48,884 nt of DNA from the NCBI GenBank assembly GCA_003427395.1, contig BFEA01000258.1, positions 915,693 through 964,576 on the forward strand, read 5' to 3'. Position 1 is the stretch's first letter, and each line of letters opens with the position of its first letter. A program made the translations under genes and the position numbers. Shown piece by piece: positions 31,530 through 42,515 of the stretch. The notes below the pieces were generated by a model. The model searched no databases and was not told the origin of the DNA. It was given only the letters and a program-made list of their open reading frames with translations. The DNA is from Chara braunii (Eukaryota; Streptophyta; Charophyceae; Charales; Characeae).

Positions 31530-31675
31530 GTGGCCAATCTGGGGTGTGGCCGAGACGGGGTGTGGCCGAGACATCTTGGCTGTGGCCCGACCATGGGGTG
31601 TGGCCGAGACATTTCGGCCGTGGCCAATCTGGGGTGTGGCCGAGACATCTCGGCCGTGGCCCTACCATGGGTATG
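31530..31675 (+). repeat. GGGGTGTGGCCGAGACAT minisatellite
   Basis: Four copies of GGGTGTGGCCGAGACA(T) or a shortened version, alternating with GGCCGTGGCCAATCT or GGCCCNACCATGG. CCGAGAC/GGCC-rich units give repeated PRP/WPR peptides in either direction. Confidence 0.85.
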
Positions 31676-31680
31676 ATACA

Positions 31681-31790
31681 CCTTTTTTTTTTTTTTTTTT
31701 TTTTCCCCAGCCGTGCCACGGCGCGGCGCGGTGCGACCGACCGAAAAAAAAAAAAACAAAAAACAAAACAAAAAACAAAACAAAGAAAAA
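31681..31790. repeat. T24 tract, GC-rich core, A-rich tract
   Basis: A T run (about 31,681-31,704) and an A-rich run (from 31,744) flank a GC-rich ~38-nt core with GGCGCGGCGCGG, so the region could fold back on itself. Confidence 0.6.
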
Positions 31791-31859
31791 ACTCCTTACC
31801 GCGCGGCCACGGGCTGGGACCACCGTGGATGTGACGCCAGCGCACTTTTTGAAGTCGAG

Positions 31860-32690
31860 GTGTGAGGTTACTGCCCATTACTGTTATCTTTGCCTTTTCA
31901 AACTACGGCCATTTTTTCGTTGCCCATTAGTGTTTTTTTTGCCTTCTCAGTTTGAAAGTGTGGTACTACCGCACTTGTTTCTTTTCCATATAATCCACAG
32001 CACTGCTTTCCTTAGACTGCGGAAGGTTTTGGAGACCAGGGATGTGTACTCTTTGAGTATGGGAAATCCTATTAGTAGTAGCGTCTTACTTGTGAGATCC
32101 AAGTCAGTAGTTTTTGTGCCAAAGTGTTTTTGCCTTGTCCCATAGCTGCCTTGTTCTCTGGCAACAGAAGCAGCAGATAGAGAGTTTTTATCTGACCCTC
32201 ACTGCAGATAGCGCATGGTTCTTTTGGGGGTCCCCATCTTCCTTTCTTCTTCTGACGGTCAACCACTTATTTAGCAGTAGGGTTAGGTAGAGTATTAGCC
32301 ATTGTAAGCTTCTGAATTTAGGTGGGTGAATTGTTGCAACTTGGGACCAAGGTATTTCTTTAAGAGCCTCTCGCTCTACTTCTAGTGTTTATGCCACCTT
32401 TCTGCTATTGTTTGATCCGGAGCCGTGGATCTACGCCTTAGTCTATAGTCTAGTCTCGTAGTGTACTGTAGGAGGTTGTATCTTGAACTGATTCTTGTTG
32501 TTGTATGTCTTAACTCCCAGGCTCATTCTGCTTGGATCTGCTTCTAGGTTGGCAGCGGTGAGCACGGGACCATGGTCAGAATGGAGGCAAGCAATCAGGA
32601 GCAGATTGTGACTGAAGAAGGTATAACATAGGACAAATCGCCTACCCAGGATTTGATGCAGCAGGGCTGACCGTACCACCCTTGAAGTCA
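31860..32690. other. No recognisable gene
   Basis: A minus-strand stretch at 32,072-32,310 gives a protein-like peptide (GRWGPPKEPCAICSEGQIKT) with an in-frame stop upstream, but it is too short to classify. Confidence 0.3.
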
Positions 32691-32790
32691 CTGGCAGGAA
32701 GGGCACTGTTGAGATCAACGGTTGAAACTCGAAGTCACTGGCAGGAAGCGTCCTGGTGAGATCAACGGTTGAAAATTGGCAATGTCGACA
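32685..32790 (+). repeat. ~55-bp tandem duplication
   Basis: GAAGTCACTGGCAGGAAG and GAGATCAACGGTTGAAA occur twice (about 32,682/32,712 and 32,731/32,757). Confidence 0.8.
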
Positions 32791-33269
32791 TTGGATCTGT
32801 GAGGCCCCCACCACAGGGGAAGCTGTGTAAGGAGGGTGGAAGATATACCCTCGGTAAGGCATGTAGGAGCGGTCTGGACCCGTGGTACTGGTTGGCTCAA
32901 CCTGGACCTGGGAGAATGAGCAGACCAAGGCTTAGGAGGCAGTCCCGACTGGTGGCCCGGTACGGGCTTCACTGGTGAGGGGAGTAACGTGGCGTGGAGT
33001 AAGTAACCGGTATATGAACCGGTAATGGAGCTGAACTCAAGGCTTTTTTACTTCGCCAATTTTCAATGTCACCTCTGCGATCGCTTGGATTCCGGTCCCT
33101 GCAACTGCCTGGATTCCGGTACCTTCAATGACAGTGAAACAGCATGTACCTTCTGGTTCCCTTCGCGTTCACAGCGCGAAAATCAAGTATGGGAAGGAAG
33201 TTCATCAACTGATGCGAAATGGTGAGGGCAATCAAGCAGCACAAGATGCAGGAGGTGGTGACGGTTACT

Positions 33270-33690
33270 TTCTTTTTGTATAATAAAGACAATTTGCCTT
33301 TCAATCTCCGAGTGATTTTGTGTCTCGGCTATTGGTTCCGAGTGTGAACACTCGTCTGGATGCTCGTTTCATGTGTGTGCGAGGTTGAGGGTGATTGACT
33401 TGAGAATCATTGCACTGGTATCCAAGCTGGATCCCGCTACATCCGCTTGGGGAAGCGTTGCTGGCAAGGAATAAGGCCGGCGGGCAGCACAAAAAAAAAA
33501 AAAAAAAAAACAAGAACATCGAGGTTTGAGTGGATTGAGGGCCGAAGCAGAAGTAGCTTGCTAGAGGCAAACGGCACACGTACCTGCGAGCGAGGAGCTT
33601 CGTGAAGAGGACGTCATCAAGATTAGTGGAGTGCTTCTTGTCCTGGCCCTTGTCTTTCATGCAATCTATTTTTGTTTTGTCTCGGGAACT
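33270..33690 (+). mobile_element. Ty3/gypsy LTR 3' portion, PBS and leader, copy 1
   Basis: Similar to 40,253-40,680. The LTR part ends ATTGCA at 33,414 and contains TATAATAAAGAC (possible polyadenylation/TATA signal). After one base comes TGGTATCCAAGC (33,416-33,427), close to the plant retrotransposon primer-binding site TGGTATCAGAGC, complementary to initiator tRNA-Met. The leader includes a ~20-nt A run (about 33,491). The U3 side does not visibly match the other LTR. Confidence 0.75.
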
Positions 33691-33832
33691 TCCTTGAACT
33701 TTCCTGGGGACCTCTGCTGCAATTAATCATTTCTGTTGATGTCAGCTGGTCCCACTTTGTCTTTGCTGCTTGAGGCTTAGAGCTATGTGTTAAGGATGCA
33801 TGTTGACTGAACCCATTAGCTGGATGAATCAG

Positions 33833-34489
33833 TGGGCATGAGCGGTAGGCGTTCGTAAAACAACCTGGCTAGCCCAATGATCGGTACTGATAGGCACGGC
33901 CCTGAACTGGAGTTGACGCAGTGAAGGTAGTAGGGTGATAGGTAGATGCTCGGCGGCTGGATGTATCACCCGAGAGTAAGGAGCGTGGGCATGAGCGGCG
34001 GGCGCACGTAAAAAAAAAATTGTCTAGCCCTAAGACCGGTACTGACCGGCATGCGACTGAATCAGTGTTGATGCAGTGAGGGGCTTTAAGTCTTGAGAAT
34101 GAACTTGCATCTGGTGGCCACGACGTCCTGTTTGCGTCGTTAAATAATTCTTGAGGTCCTTGCTAGCAGACCTTGAACAGCTGGTTGGCCAGAAGTTGTA
34201 GAGTTAGTAGACCCCAATCTAGGTTAGGATTAGGATTAAGTGTTGAGGTGAGTAAGTCTTGAAGGCTAGGTCTACGTGGTGAGGAGACGAAGTCTGCCTA
34301 CTGTGCCCTGATCTCACCATGTATGGCTATCCTATGCTCGAAGTTGTAGAGTTAGTAGACCCCAATCTAGGTTAGGATTAGGATTAAGTGTTGAGGTGAG
34401 TAAGTCTTGAAGCCTAGGTCTACGTGGTGAGGAGGCGAAGTCTACCTACTGTGCCTTGTTCTCACCATGTATGACTATCCTATGTTCGG
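33833..34489 (+). repeat. Two tandem duplications in the retroelement leader
   Basis: GGGCATGAGCGGYRGGCG begins units at about 33,835 and 33,989 (period ~154 bp, diverged). AGTTGTAGAGTTAGTAGACC begins units at 34,194 and 34,342 (period 148 bp, ~95% alike), indicating a recent duplication in the untranslated leader before gag. Confidence 0.88.
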
Positions 34490-34607
34490 TTTCTTGGCCC
34501 GCAGTGTGATATGGAGTTCCTTTCTTTGCATGTTCTTCCCACTGGGGTTCGGCCATGCCTTCGGGTTGGGCGTTGTGTCTAGATCCGGTAGCTCCACGTA
34601 GCCCTAT

Positions 34608-36419
34608 ACCCTGGATGAGCAAGCCAAAATTGATGCAAAATTAGCAGAGCAAAAGGAAAAGAAGGCGGAGAGATTCAGAAAGGAGGAGGAGGAGATGAAA
34701 AGAAGTTGGAGGGGGAGAAAAAGAAGGTAGAAGAAGAGCAGAAAAGATTAGAAAAGAAGTTACAAAAGGAAATGGAGGAAGAGGTGAGGAAGATAGTGGA
34801 GGAAGAAAAAATTGAGGTTCTAGAAGAGAAACAGAGGAGGAGTTGGCGGCATTCCGAGCTAAACTACAGGCGGCCGACACCCGCGAGAGACCCCTCTTGA
34901 TAGAAGACCGTGAGAGTGCAATTAATATGGGGATGCTAGCACAAAAGAGGAGGAAATTTAAAGAAGAAAAGAGGCCGAGAGAAAAAGGGGAGGCTATCCG
35001 TCAGAAGTTGAAGGAAAAAGAAGAAGAAGTCAATGGTAACACCCGGTTAGACCTCCTCACCCGAGCAGTCCTCCATTCTGCTCAGGAGAAGGCCACGATC
35101 CGCATGACAGAGAAGATAGAGGCCCACAAGGAAAAATTCAAGAGCAAGTGGAATAATTATGTTGTGGCAGACCTCCATCAAATAGAACATAGGGTTGCCC
35201 ACCATGTACGTTGGTTAGAAGACATCCGGATAAACAAACCCACAGAGGTGGCAGCCCAAAACAATGGTGGAGGAGGAAAGGATCCTGGCAACGGAGACGG
35301 GGGAGATGATGGAGCTGGTGATAAAAAAGGAGAAGACCAAGAGGGGGATATGAAAGAGCCGGAAGGGGAGAAGAGAGAGAAGATGAAGGTGAAGATCCCT
35401 TGGACCTTCACGGGGGCAAAGAACGGAAGTTTCATGCAATGGGAGGCAGCCATGAATATGTATTTGTATGAGCAGTTAATTCCCCACTTCGATAAAGTAT
35501 TGATGGCGAGTTCGTGCTTTGGGGGAGATGCTACGAATTTTGCTTTATCTCTGATAAGAAGTGCGGGTTGTGAAACCATGTTGGCGTATTCACAGAAGAT
35601 TGATGTACGAACATTCGGCCTTGAAAGAGAGGTTTGGTCCTAAATATAGGTAGACGTGCAGAGTGTGTATGCCCTTAAGTCTACCATTGATGAGTTGTTG
35701 CAGTGCCCCGATCATGGCCTTACGGTAAAGCAGATTTTGGAGAACTTAGCTAGAGCATTGCCTAGTCCCCTTAGGTCCCAACTGTACCCCAAAACGAAGG
35801 AGGAAGGCATGATTTATGAGAAGTTTAGTAAGGGCGCCGTAGAATAAGCCGGTTTCCTCCAAGAAGTGGAATTTTGCCATTACTATAAGGACCTACAGAA
35901 GGTTAAGAAGTGGAAGGAGAAGACAATCTCCGACAACATAGAAAGCATGGACCACTGTTTGCTAATCTTTGAGGGAGGAGTGGAAGCACTGTCGTATGAG
36001 CAGGTAGATTTTGAGTTAGATGGAGATGAGGACAGCCAAGTAGCTCAAGGAGGTGATTATGTGGCTGTTGCAGCCCGTGGGGGAGGGTGCGTAGAGGCGG
36101 CCGAGGTAGAGGAGGACGTGGCCAAGCCATTCAGGGGAATGGGGGCGAAGGGTGGTCCCATTGGAGCGGTAGGAGTCAAGGATCCCCGCAGGTTGGTTGT
36201 GGTTTTGCCTCTTATGGAGGGGGAAGGGGCAACTATGCCCTCGCAATAGGTAGGGGTCACAAGTACCCATGGCACCCGAGTAGAGTAGTTGGTGAGCCAT
36301 GGAAGACCCTTAACATAACGCATGCAAGAAAGATTAATAATAAATCGTGTCTTAAGTGCTCACACCCCAACCACGTCATTCCTTTTTGTTCGAAGATCCA
36401 GAACCCAAATGTTCGGTAG
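34608..36419 (+). pseudogene. Ty3/gypsy gag remnant with zinc knuckle
   Basis: Gag builds the virus-like particle and binds element RNA. The frame starts LDEQAKIDAKLAEQKEKK as a long charged coiled coil (34,610-34,830). It shifts into the 266-codon open stretch 34,843-35,643 (KIPWTFTGAKNGSF, then MQWEAAMNMYLYEQLIPHF: capsid-like), continues past a stop (LKSTIDELLQCPDHGLTVKQ, RALPSPLRSQLYP) and ends with an Arg/Gly-rich stretch and CLKCSHPNHVIPFC at about 36,347-36,390, a perfect C-x2-C-x4-H-x4-C knuckle. At least two frameshifts and two stops; non-functional. Followed directly by protease and RT in the same direction. Confidence 0.85.
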
Positions 36420-36496
36420 GAGTTGCAGATGCTTCTACTGCGACTTCAAACACAGATGGATAGGTAGAAGCGCGTACTAGATAAGTAACCTTTTGT

Positions 36497-38200
36497 TTGA
36501 AGGTCCCAACGACAAAGGCAAATGTAGGCCCCCACCTGGGTAGTTCTCCGGAGATTGCTTGCACTAGAGTCTCTCGAGGTGGTTCCCTTGCAAACGTAGG
36601 CGATGAACTGATCACTCATTGCAAAGCGTATGTCGAAATGAAGAAAAGTTTGAAAGAGCAGCTAATCATAGGAGATGTAGAGATTTGTAGGACTCGAGTA
36701 GTTACGCTAGTCGATAATGGATCGACCCGTAGCTATATTAGTTGAAAGAGATTGAAAACGTTGCATCTCGGTATGGCGGTGCATAAGTTGAGTGAGCCGG
36801 TAGTGAGCAAATTGTCGGATAATTGTGAGAGGTGAATAGAAGAGTATGTCGAAGGGTTTAAGGCATACTTCCGGTGGGAGGGCAGGAAGAAAGTTGAAAA
36901 AAGTGTTGCACTCCCTGACCCTTTTACTAGAGGAAAGCTTATCCTTTGATATCATCCTAAGGACGGATTGGGGAAACGTTGCGTCCGCAAATATGAAAAT
37001 GTGCGAGTACGAGTGTTGGTTGCCTAGTCGTGAAGGAGGGAAGAAGAAAATTCAGTTGTTCCACGAGTCTGGAATATAATATAGTGTGTCCCTATATTGC
37101 ATGAGTGTCCCTGCGTTCGCGAGACACGTGGTCAAGAGGTATATAGTTGTCCGAGTTTCAATTGCCCATGTCAAACCGGTTAGTGAGGAGAAGAAGGAAG
37201 ATGAGGTGACACCACCCCAAGTAGAGAGTCTTTTGAAAGAGTTCGCAGACACGGGAGAGAGCCCTATCAGTGTGGTAGAAAGACAAACTAACCCTCGTGT
37301 ATGGAATGTCTCCCAAAGATGTGGGCGAACGGCACAAATAGCTTGATGAGTTGTCCGAGAAGGGGTGGTTTTATTGGTGTCAAAGAAAGGAGGCAAACTG
37401 TGTTTGTCTGTTGACTATACGAGACTGGATGAGATCACTATCAAGAACACTGAATTGTTGTCGTGTATAGACGACTTGCTAGTTGGGGTGTAAGGTTGTA
37501 AGTATTTTTAAAACATAGATTTGAAATCAGGCTACCATCAGATTGAGGTAGAGCCCGAAGATCAACAAGAAAACGACTTTTATGACCCATTATGGCCACC
37601 ATGAGTTTGTAGTGATGTCGTTGGGCTGACGAAAGCCCCTGCCACATTCACAAATGGTTAACGGGGACCCCCATTTTCAGGCCCTCGGTAACGAGTCCAA
37701 AACTGAAATTAGGGTTTCGGGGTCAAATTTTATGTTTTTTTTGTTTTGTTTTTTTTGTTTTGTTTTTTTTTGCTTGTTCCTGTTTTGGTTCGAGGTTGGT
37801 GTGTGCCAAATTTTGTGTCATTTGGAGAATTGGAATTTCCTCTGTTAAGATTTCTGAAATTTCTCAAGATTTCTTAAATAGAGATGTTGGTGAAATTTCA
37901 TGAAAATGCACTTTTGCCTTGCTGTTTTATATGTTTTTTATTATTATTTTTTTTTATTTTTTTTTTGCAGTAAGTTAATATGGTCTCCACTCTACGAATC
38001 GGTGGCAAGTTTGATTAAAATGACCCTTTGGTTTTCATATAAATGGCATGGGAAGTGGTTTGAAAATTAAGGTCTCTGGTAACCTTCTTTCGCCAGATTA
38101 CAGAGATATATGAACAATGTTTTTGGAGAATGGTTAAACGAGTTCGTTGTTGTATACCTAGATGATATTTTGATTTTCAGTAAGACATTAAAAAGCATAA
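36497..38200 (+). pseudogene. Ty3/gypsy protease and reverse transcriptase remnant
   Basis: Protease: VVTLVDNGSTRSYIS (36,690-36,740), where DNGST stands for the aspartic D(S/T)GA box. RT: VESLLKEFADTGESP (about 37,230), LDELSEKGW, LCLSVDYTRLDEITIKN (about 37,400), SGYHQIEVEPEDQ (about 37,530), TKAPATF (about 37,635), then after a 439-bp insertion FARLQRYMNNVF and VVVYLDDILIFSKT (about 38,150) with the catalytic YLDD. Multiple stops and frameshifts. The large part normally encoding RNase H is missing between about 38,200 and 38,400. Confidence 0.88.
37650..38088. mobile_element. Small TIR element inserted in RT
   Basis: RT coding sequence is interrupted after the APATF codons and resumes at FARLQ. 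The insert begins ACAAATGGTTAACGGGGACC; the reverse complement of its end reads AGAAGGTTACCAGAGACC, so the ends are imperfect inverted repeats. TTC flanks both sides (37,647-37,649 and 38,089-38,091), a candidate 3-bp target duplication. The interior is T-rich and non-coding; superfamily uncertain. Confidence 0.65.
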
Positions 38201-38399
38201 TGAACACCTTCGCTTGATCAAAGGCCCAATTATCGAACGACCGATGGACTATTATTCGAGAAAACTGATGTAAAGGATAAACATTGCGTCCCAAATAATG
38301 AGGAGATTCATAGAATTTGATTTTAGGGGTATGCCACGACACCGAAGGACATTTCGGTTGGAGGAAAACGTATGCAACCCTCCATCGGTCCTCACGTGG

Positions 38400-39060
38400 C
38401 CCAGTACGAAACACGATTGTATTACCTGTATCCAAGGTTGCAAAATTTGTCAACGGAACAAGAGTTTCACTCAACCTCTCATAGTGGATAAATTTAGTAA
38501 CTTTGTTTTGTTTGTACCGTTGGCTGCCCAGGCAAAGACTGAGTTAGTGATTAGAGTGTTGGGTCAAGGACTACGGGCACCCCTTGACCATAGTTAGTGA
38601 TCGTGACACTAGGTTTATCGATGAGCACTGGTAACAAGTTTACAAATCTCAGTTAACCATATCGTCAGGCCGACACCCCGAGACTAATGGCCATACCGAA
38701 CAGATGAACAAGCTATTGCAGAAAGTGCTACAAATGTATACACCTCCCTAAGGTAGCAAGCACGTTCAACAACTCGGTGCACTTAACTACATCTTGAACG
38801 TTTAACGGGTTGCGCAAAGTCTGGCGTCATAAGTGGTTTATAAACTATCTAAACATGGACCAGATTTAGAGATTGTCGTCCGGTACAAGGGGGGTTGCCA
38901 TAAAGTATAAGAAGGATTTGAAACGCGTTACCGAGAACATTTGAAACGTCCACCACCACATGATAGAACAGGCTAATAAGCACCGCAGACCGGCCCAGTT
39001 TGCTATAGATGACTTAGTATGGGTCAAGTCCAAGGAGCTCCTCCCCAAAGAGGGCATATC
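38400..39060 (+). pseudogene. Ty3/gypsy integrase remnant
   Basis: CKICQRNKS (zinc-finger end, about 38,440), VDKFSNFVLFVPL (core start), VSDRDTRFIDEHW (about 38,600) and SSGRHPETNGHTEQMNKLL (about 38,670-38,725) are consecutive blocks of the DDE integrase core. It is broken by stops (e.g. after DEHW and APLDHS). It continues into the chromodomain in the usual order. Confidence 0.88.
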
Positions 39061-39123
39061 ACAAAATATGTTGTCAGCTTATAGAGAACTTTGACAATTT
39101 CTCGACGTCATTGAAGACGCGGA

Positions 39124-39468
39124 TTGTCCCTCCTACACAATGGAGATCCTACCGCATCTGCATACTTATCCCGTTTCCATGCATCCAAGTTACTTTTCTA
39201 TACGACCAATGGCAAGTTCCCATCACGAAGGTCGATGATACCCCCTGATATGGATGGTAGATATGACATTGACAGGATCGTTGTTGAGGATGTCTACAGA
39301 TCAGGACAAAGGGGACGACCCCAACAACAACATAAAGTCAGATTTACGTACCAAGAGTCGAAAGAAGATTGCTGGTTTACAAGGAATGAGCTTGTAGAGA
39401 CTGCGCCTGATATCGTTTCTTATTATGAAAGAGCGAGGAAACGGATCAATGATGTCGCAGATATGTAA
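39124..39468 (+). pseudogene. Integrase C-terminus with chromodomain
   Basis: An open 114-codon stretch. MDGRYDIDRIVVEDVYRSGQ, QHKVRFTYQESKEDCWF and ELVETAPDIVSYYERARKR follow the chromodomain pattern (Y-V-I start, K-V-W--W, helix ending Y) that tethers chromoviral integrases to chromatin. It ends just before a polypurine-like GGCGGGAGTGAAAAGG (about 39,503). Confidence 0.8.
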
Positions 39469-39502
39469 AGATTGTATTTTTCTCGGAAAACCTCGAAATT
39501 AG

Positions 39503-40127
39503 GCTGGCGGGAGTGAAAAGGAATTTCACGTCACGGACCCTTGAAAACCAACATCAAATCCTCAAAAGTCAAGAAAGTTTCGGCTTCACGTACTGTTGGT
39601 CCGATAGGTCAACAAAGCGTCATAGGTCCGATAGGTCAATGAAGCGTCGTGTGTCCGAGTTACGAAACATCTTGAAAAGTCGAGTCGAGGTAGAGTTAGT
39701 TCGGTACCCCACAAAAAAATCCAGAAGGTCCAAGTTCAGCCTCCAAGTCCAAAAAAATTGCACCAAGTCCCAAGAAAGTCCGGGAAGTTTTCGGGCCGAC
39801 AAAAGGATTGCAACAAACAGGTCGTGGATGACAAGTACCGGTTTGAGGCAGGCCAAGGAAAGTCCAATTGCTACAATGCACTGCAGCAATGAACACGGTT
39901 ATTCACTTGTGAAGTTGTTGAAGCGCTAATGCTGCTCGTGTGACCAAGCGACTTGGGTACGCTCAAGGAAGAAGAATGCGTCGAAGGCAACCATAGCCAG
40001 GGTATTGTTAGAAATGCAGGGCGGCCATCACTGCCAAGGTTTGAGTTTGAACTGAGTGGGTGTCTTCAGGGAGCGGTCCAAAGTAGGGAGAAAGAGGGAG
40101 AGACAGTGAGGTCGAGAGATACAAGAC

Positions 40128-40210
<83 letters not shown>

Positions 40211-40397
40211 TGGTACTATGCGAGCAGCAAGGATTGTTGGAGACATGTACATTTTATTTGTATAATAAAGACAATTTGAGTTTCAATCTCCCATGTGATT
40301 TTGTGTCTCGGCTATCGGTTCCAAGTGTGAACACTCATTTAGATGCTCGTTGCATGTGTGTTAGAGGTTGAGGGTTATTGACTTAAGAATCATTGCA
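39503..40397 (+). mobile_element. Polypurine tract and 3' LTR region
   Basis: GGCGGGAGTGAAAAGG then AATTTCACG marks the likely plus-strand primer and LTR start. The same CGGGAGTGAAATGG/TTTCACC arrangement precedes the inverted element at 41,730. Inside: a 27-bp tandem (GGTCCGATAGGTCAA twice, about 39,597), the GA microsatellite and TATAATAAAGAC near the end. The terminal ~145 bp match 33,270-33,414. Confidence 0.65.
40130..40208 (+). repeat. (GA)n microsatellite
   Basis: About 39 GA units inside the putative LTR. Confidence 0.97.
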
Positions 40398-40690
40398 CTG
40401 GTATCCGAGCTGGATCCAGCTACCTCCTCTTGGTGGAAAATCACTGGTAAGGAATGAGACCGGTGGGGGCAGCAAAAAAAAAAAAAAAAAAAAAAAAGAA
40501 CGTCGAGGTTTGAGTAGGTAGAGGGTTGAAGCAGCAACGGCTTACGAGAGGCGAATAGCACACGTACCCGCGAGAGAGGAGCTTCATCAAGATGATGTAA
40601 TCAAGACTAGTGAAGTGTTTCATGCCCTAGCCATTATCTTTCATGCAATCTATTTTTTTTTTGTCTTCGTACCTTCCCTGAACTTGCTCC
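40398..40690 (+). mobile_element. Second PBS and leader (tandem element start)
   Basis: TGGTATCCGAGC at 40,399-40,410 plus leader with an A run (about 40,475) correspond to 33,415-33,690. After about 40,690 similarity stops, so a second, truncated element shares the LTR with the first. Confidence 0.7.
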
Positions 40691-40699
40691 ATTGTAGCA

Positions 40700-41720
40700 G
40701 TTGGGGAAGCAACACAAGTTGAGGCGGTTATAACAACAGCAACAATAACCGCAATGTAGTAGTAGAAATAGTAGTGACATGTGCAATTAGAGTTGTCTCA
40801 ATTTCACTCGCAAAATGAATACATGTAAGTTCGATGGTAGCACAACTTCGTCAACTCAGAATCAACACTGAACTTGCGATGGCGCACTACGCCCACACAG
40901 AAAACTCATAAATATGGTCGAAGGTAAGGAAAAGAGCTTAAGTCAACTCATCACATCTAGCGGCTATGGTCGCTCCACGCTGGTTTAAATTCCCCTTTGC
41001 ACATTGTCTTCACCATCAAACACACTCTCACTCCCACACGTACACACTAGGATCCACCCTAAATGTCCACACCCCTACACACACACAGTCTGCATTCTAC
41101 CTATTGACGTCAGCAAACTGGTGGTTATGGCCACCGTCGTCTTCCTGCTCTCTCTCACGACTATGGCCGTTGTCTTTTTCCAGTAGCCCACTTCGTCGTC
41201 GGGTTTTTGCAGACCTCTGATGCATAAGTCGCATAAGCAGTGTTTCCGCATGGCTCACAGGCAAATTAATGAATAGCTTGGTGTTGCCTCTTCATTTATA
41301 TTGCCTCTTGTGCTGGACTCAAAAAGTGTGCAGCCCCACCTGGTACTTGCTGATTAGACAAGGTGGATTGGGACTGTGACTGGGACTGCTGACTAGATAA
41401 GGGTCAGGTTCACTCAGCTTTGACCTACTGACTTATACAACTTCGAAAAGCCAAGTTGCGACTTTTAGAAAGTCTTAGGCTACGTTGAATGGCCTTTCGT
41501 TACACTAACGGTTAACCTATACGACTAATCCTAAGACTGTTAAAACTACGAGCTACGGTTCAAGCCCACACGACCTAACTAAGCACACAGAGCACTTGTA
41601 TATGGTTTTGAGGGTAAGGTTACGAGTTTCAAAGCATACAGGGTTGACGGGTAATTGTATAGGGGGTACGGGGTAGGTCTAGGGATCGAGCCTTGGGATC
41701 TGCAATTGTTCTATGAACTG
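40700..41720. other. No recognisable gene
   Basis: CA-rich patch near 41,030-41,090. Part is probably the 3' LTR of the inverted element ending at 41,730. Confidence 0.35.
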
Positions 41721-41732
41721 GGTGAAACCATT

Positions 41733-42030
41733 TCACTCCCGTTGTCCTAAATTCGAGGTCCTCCAGGAACTCTCTAATCCAAGGCAGGAACCTTTACCCT
41801 TCCTTGTTTTTTCATAGCCATGAACTATGTCGGGAGTAGTCTCCAGAAGTTCAATTTTAGCGAACCATCTGTTGTCCTCAGGTTTCCGGTAAGCAAACCT
41901 AACTTTATATTGTTTTTGGGCACGCCCCCGATTGCCTGTCCTGAATACGTTTTCTTCCACTATGCGGTCAATGTTGTATGTGTCATCCATACGACGTGGG
42001 CGTATCCCCACCGAGCTATCAATCCATGAT
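41733..42030 (-). pseudogene. Chromodomain end of a second, inverted Ty3/gypsy element
   Basis: Minus-strand MDDTYNIDRIVEENVFRTGN, QYKVRFAYRKPEDNRWF and LLETTPDIVHGYEKTRKGKG align with the product of 39,124-39,468. A polypurine-like CGGGAGTGAAATGG follows. Upstream integrase is absent: homology stops near 42,030. Confidence 0.82.
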
Positions 42031-42237
42031 ACGAAAGTTAATCAGTTGCAATCGCAGAGGTGCCGAAAGTGTTTCTCGTATGTTGTAGCATAGGGGGTAC
42101 GCGCAGTCTCACGCCTCTATTGGACCCGCACGTGAACCGACGCATTGGGGGTTGAAGTCCTAAAGTGAGAATCATTGTCGGTCGACTAGGACGCATCTCA
42201 CTCACCACGCGTTACACCACACTTAAAATATAAAAAT

Positions 42238-42238
<1 letters not shown>

Positions 42239-42302
<64 letters not shown>

Positions 42303-42336
42303 ACACATACACACACACACACACACACACATACAC
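42239..42336 (+). repeat. (CA)n microsatellite
   Basis: About 48 CA units with a few TA interruptions. Confidence 0.97.
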
Positions 42337-42515
42337 GGAATGATACAAACAAAACAACACAAACAATCCTAGTCCCTTCAGTAGGCAGCCCATAACCTTC
42401 CGACACGGAAATCGGATAGGCAACAGGAGCGAGACTTAGTATAAAACCGCACGGATGCAGGGTCTTCTCATACCAACTCGCAATGAAAATAATCGCAAGC
42501 AGTCGTAATGATGGC

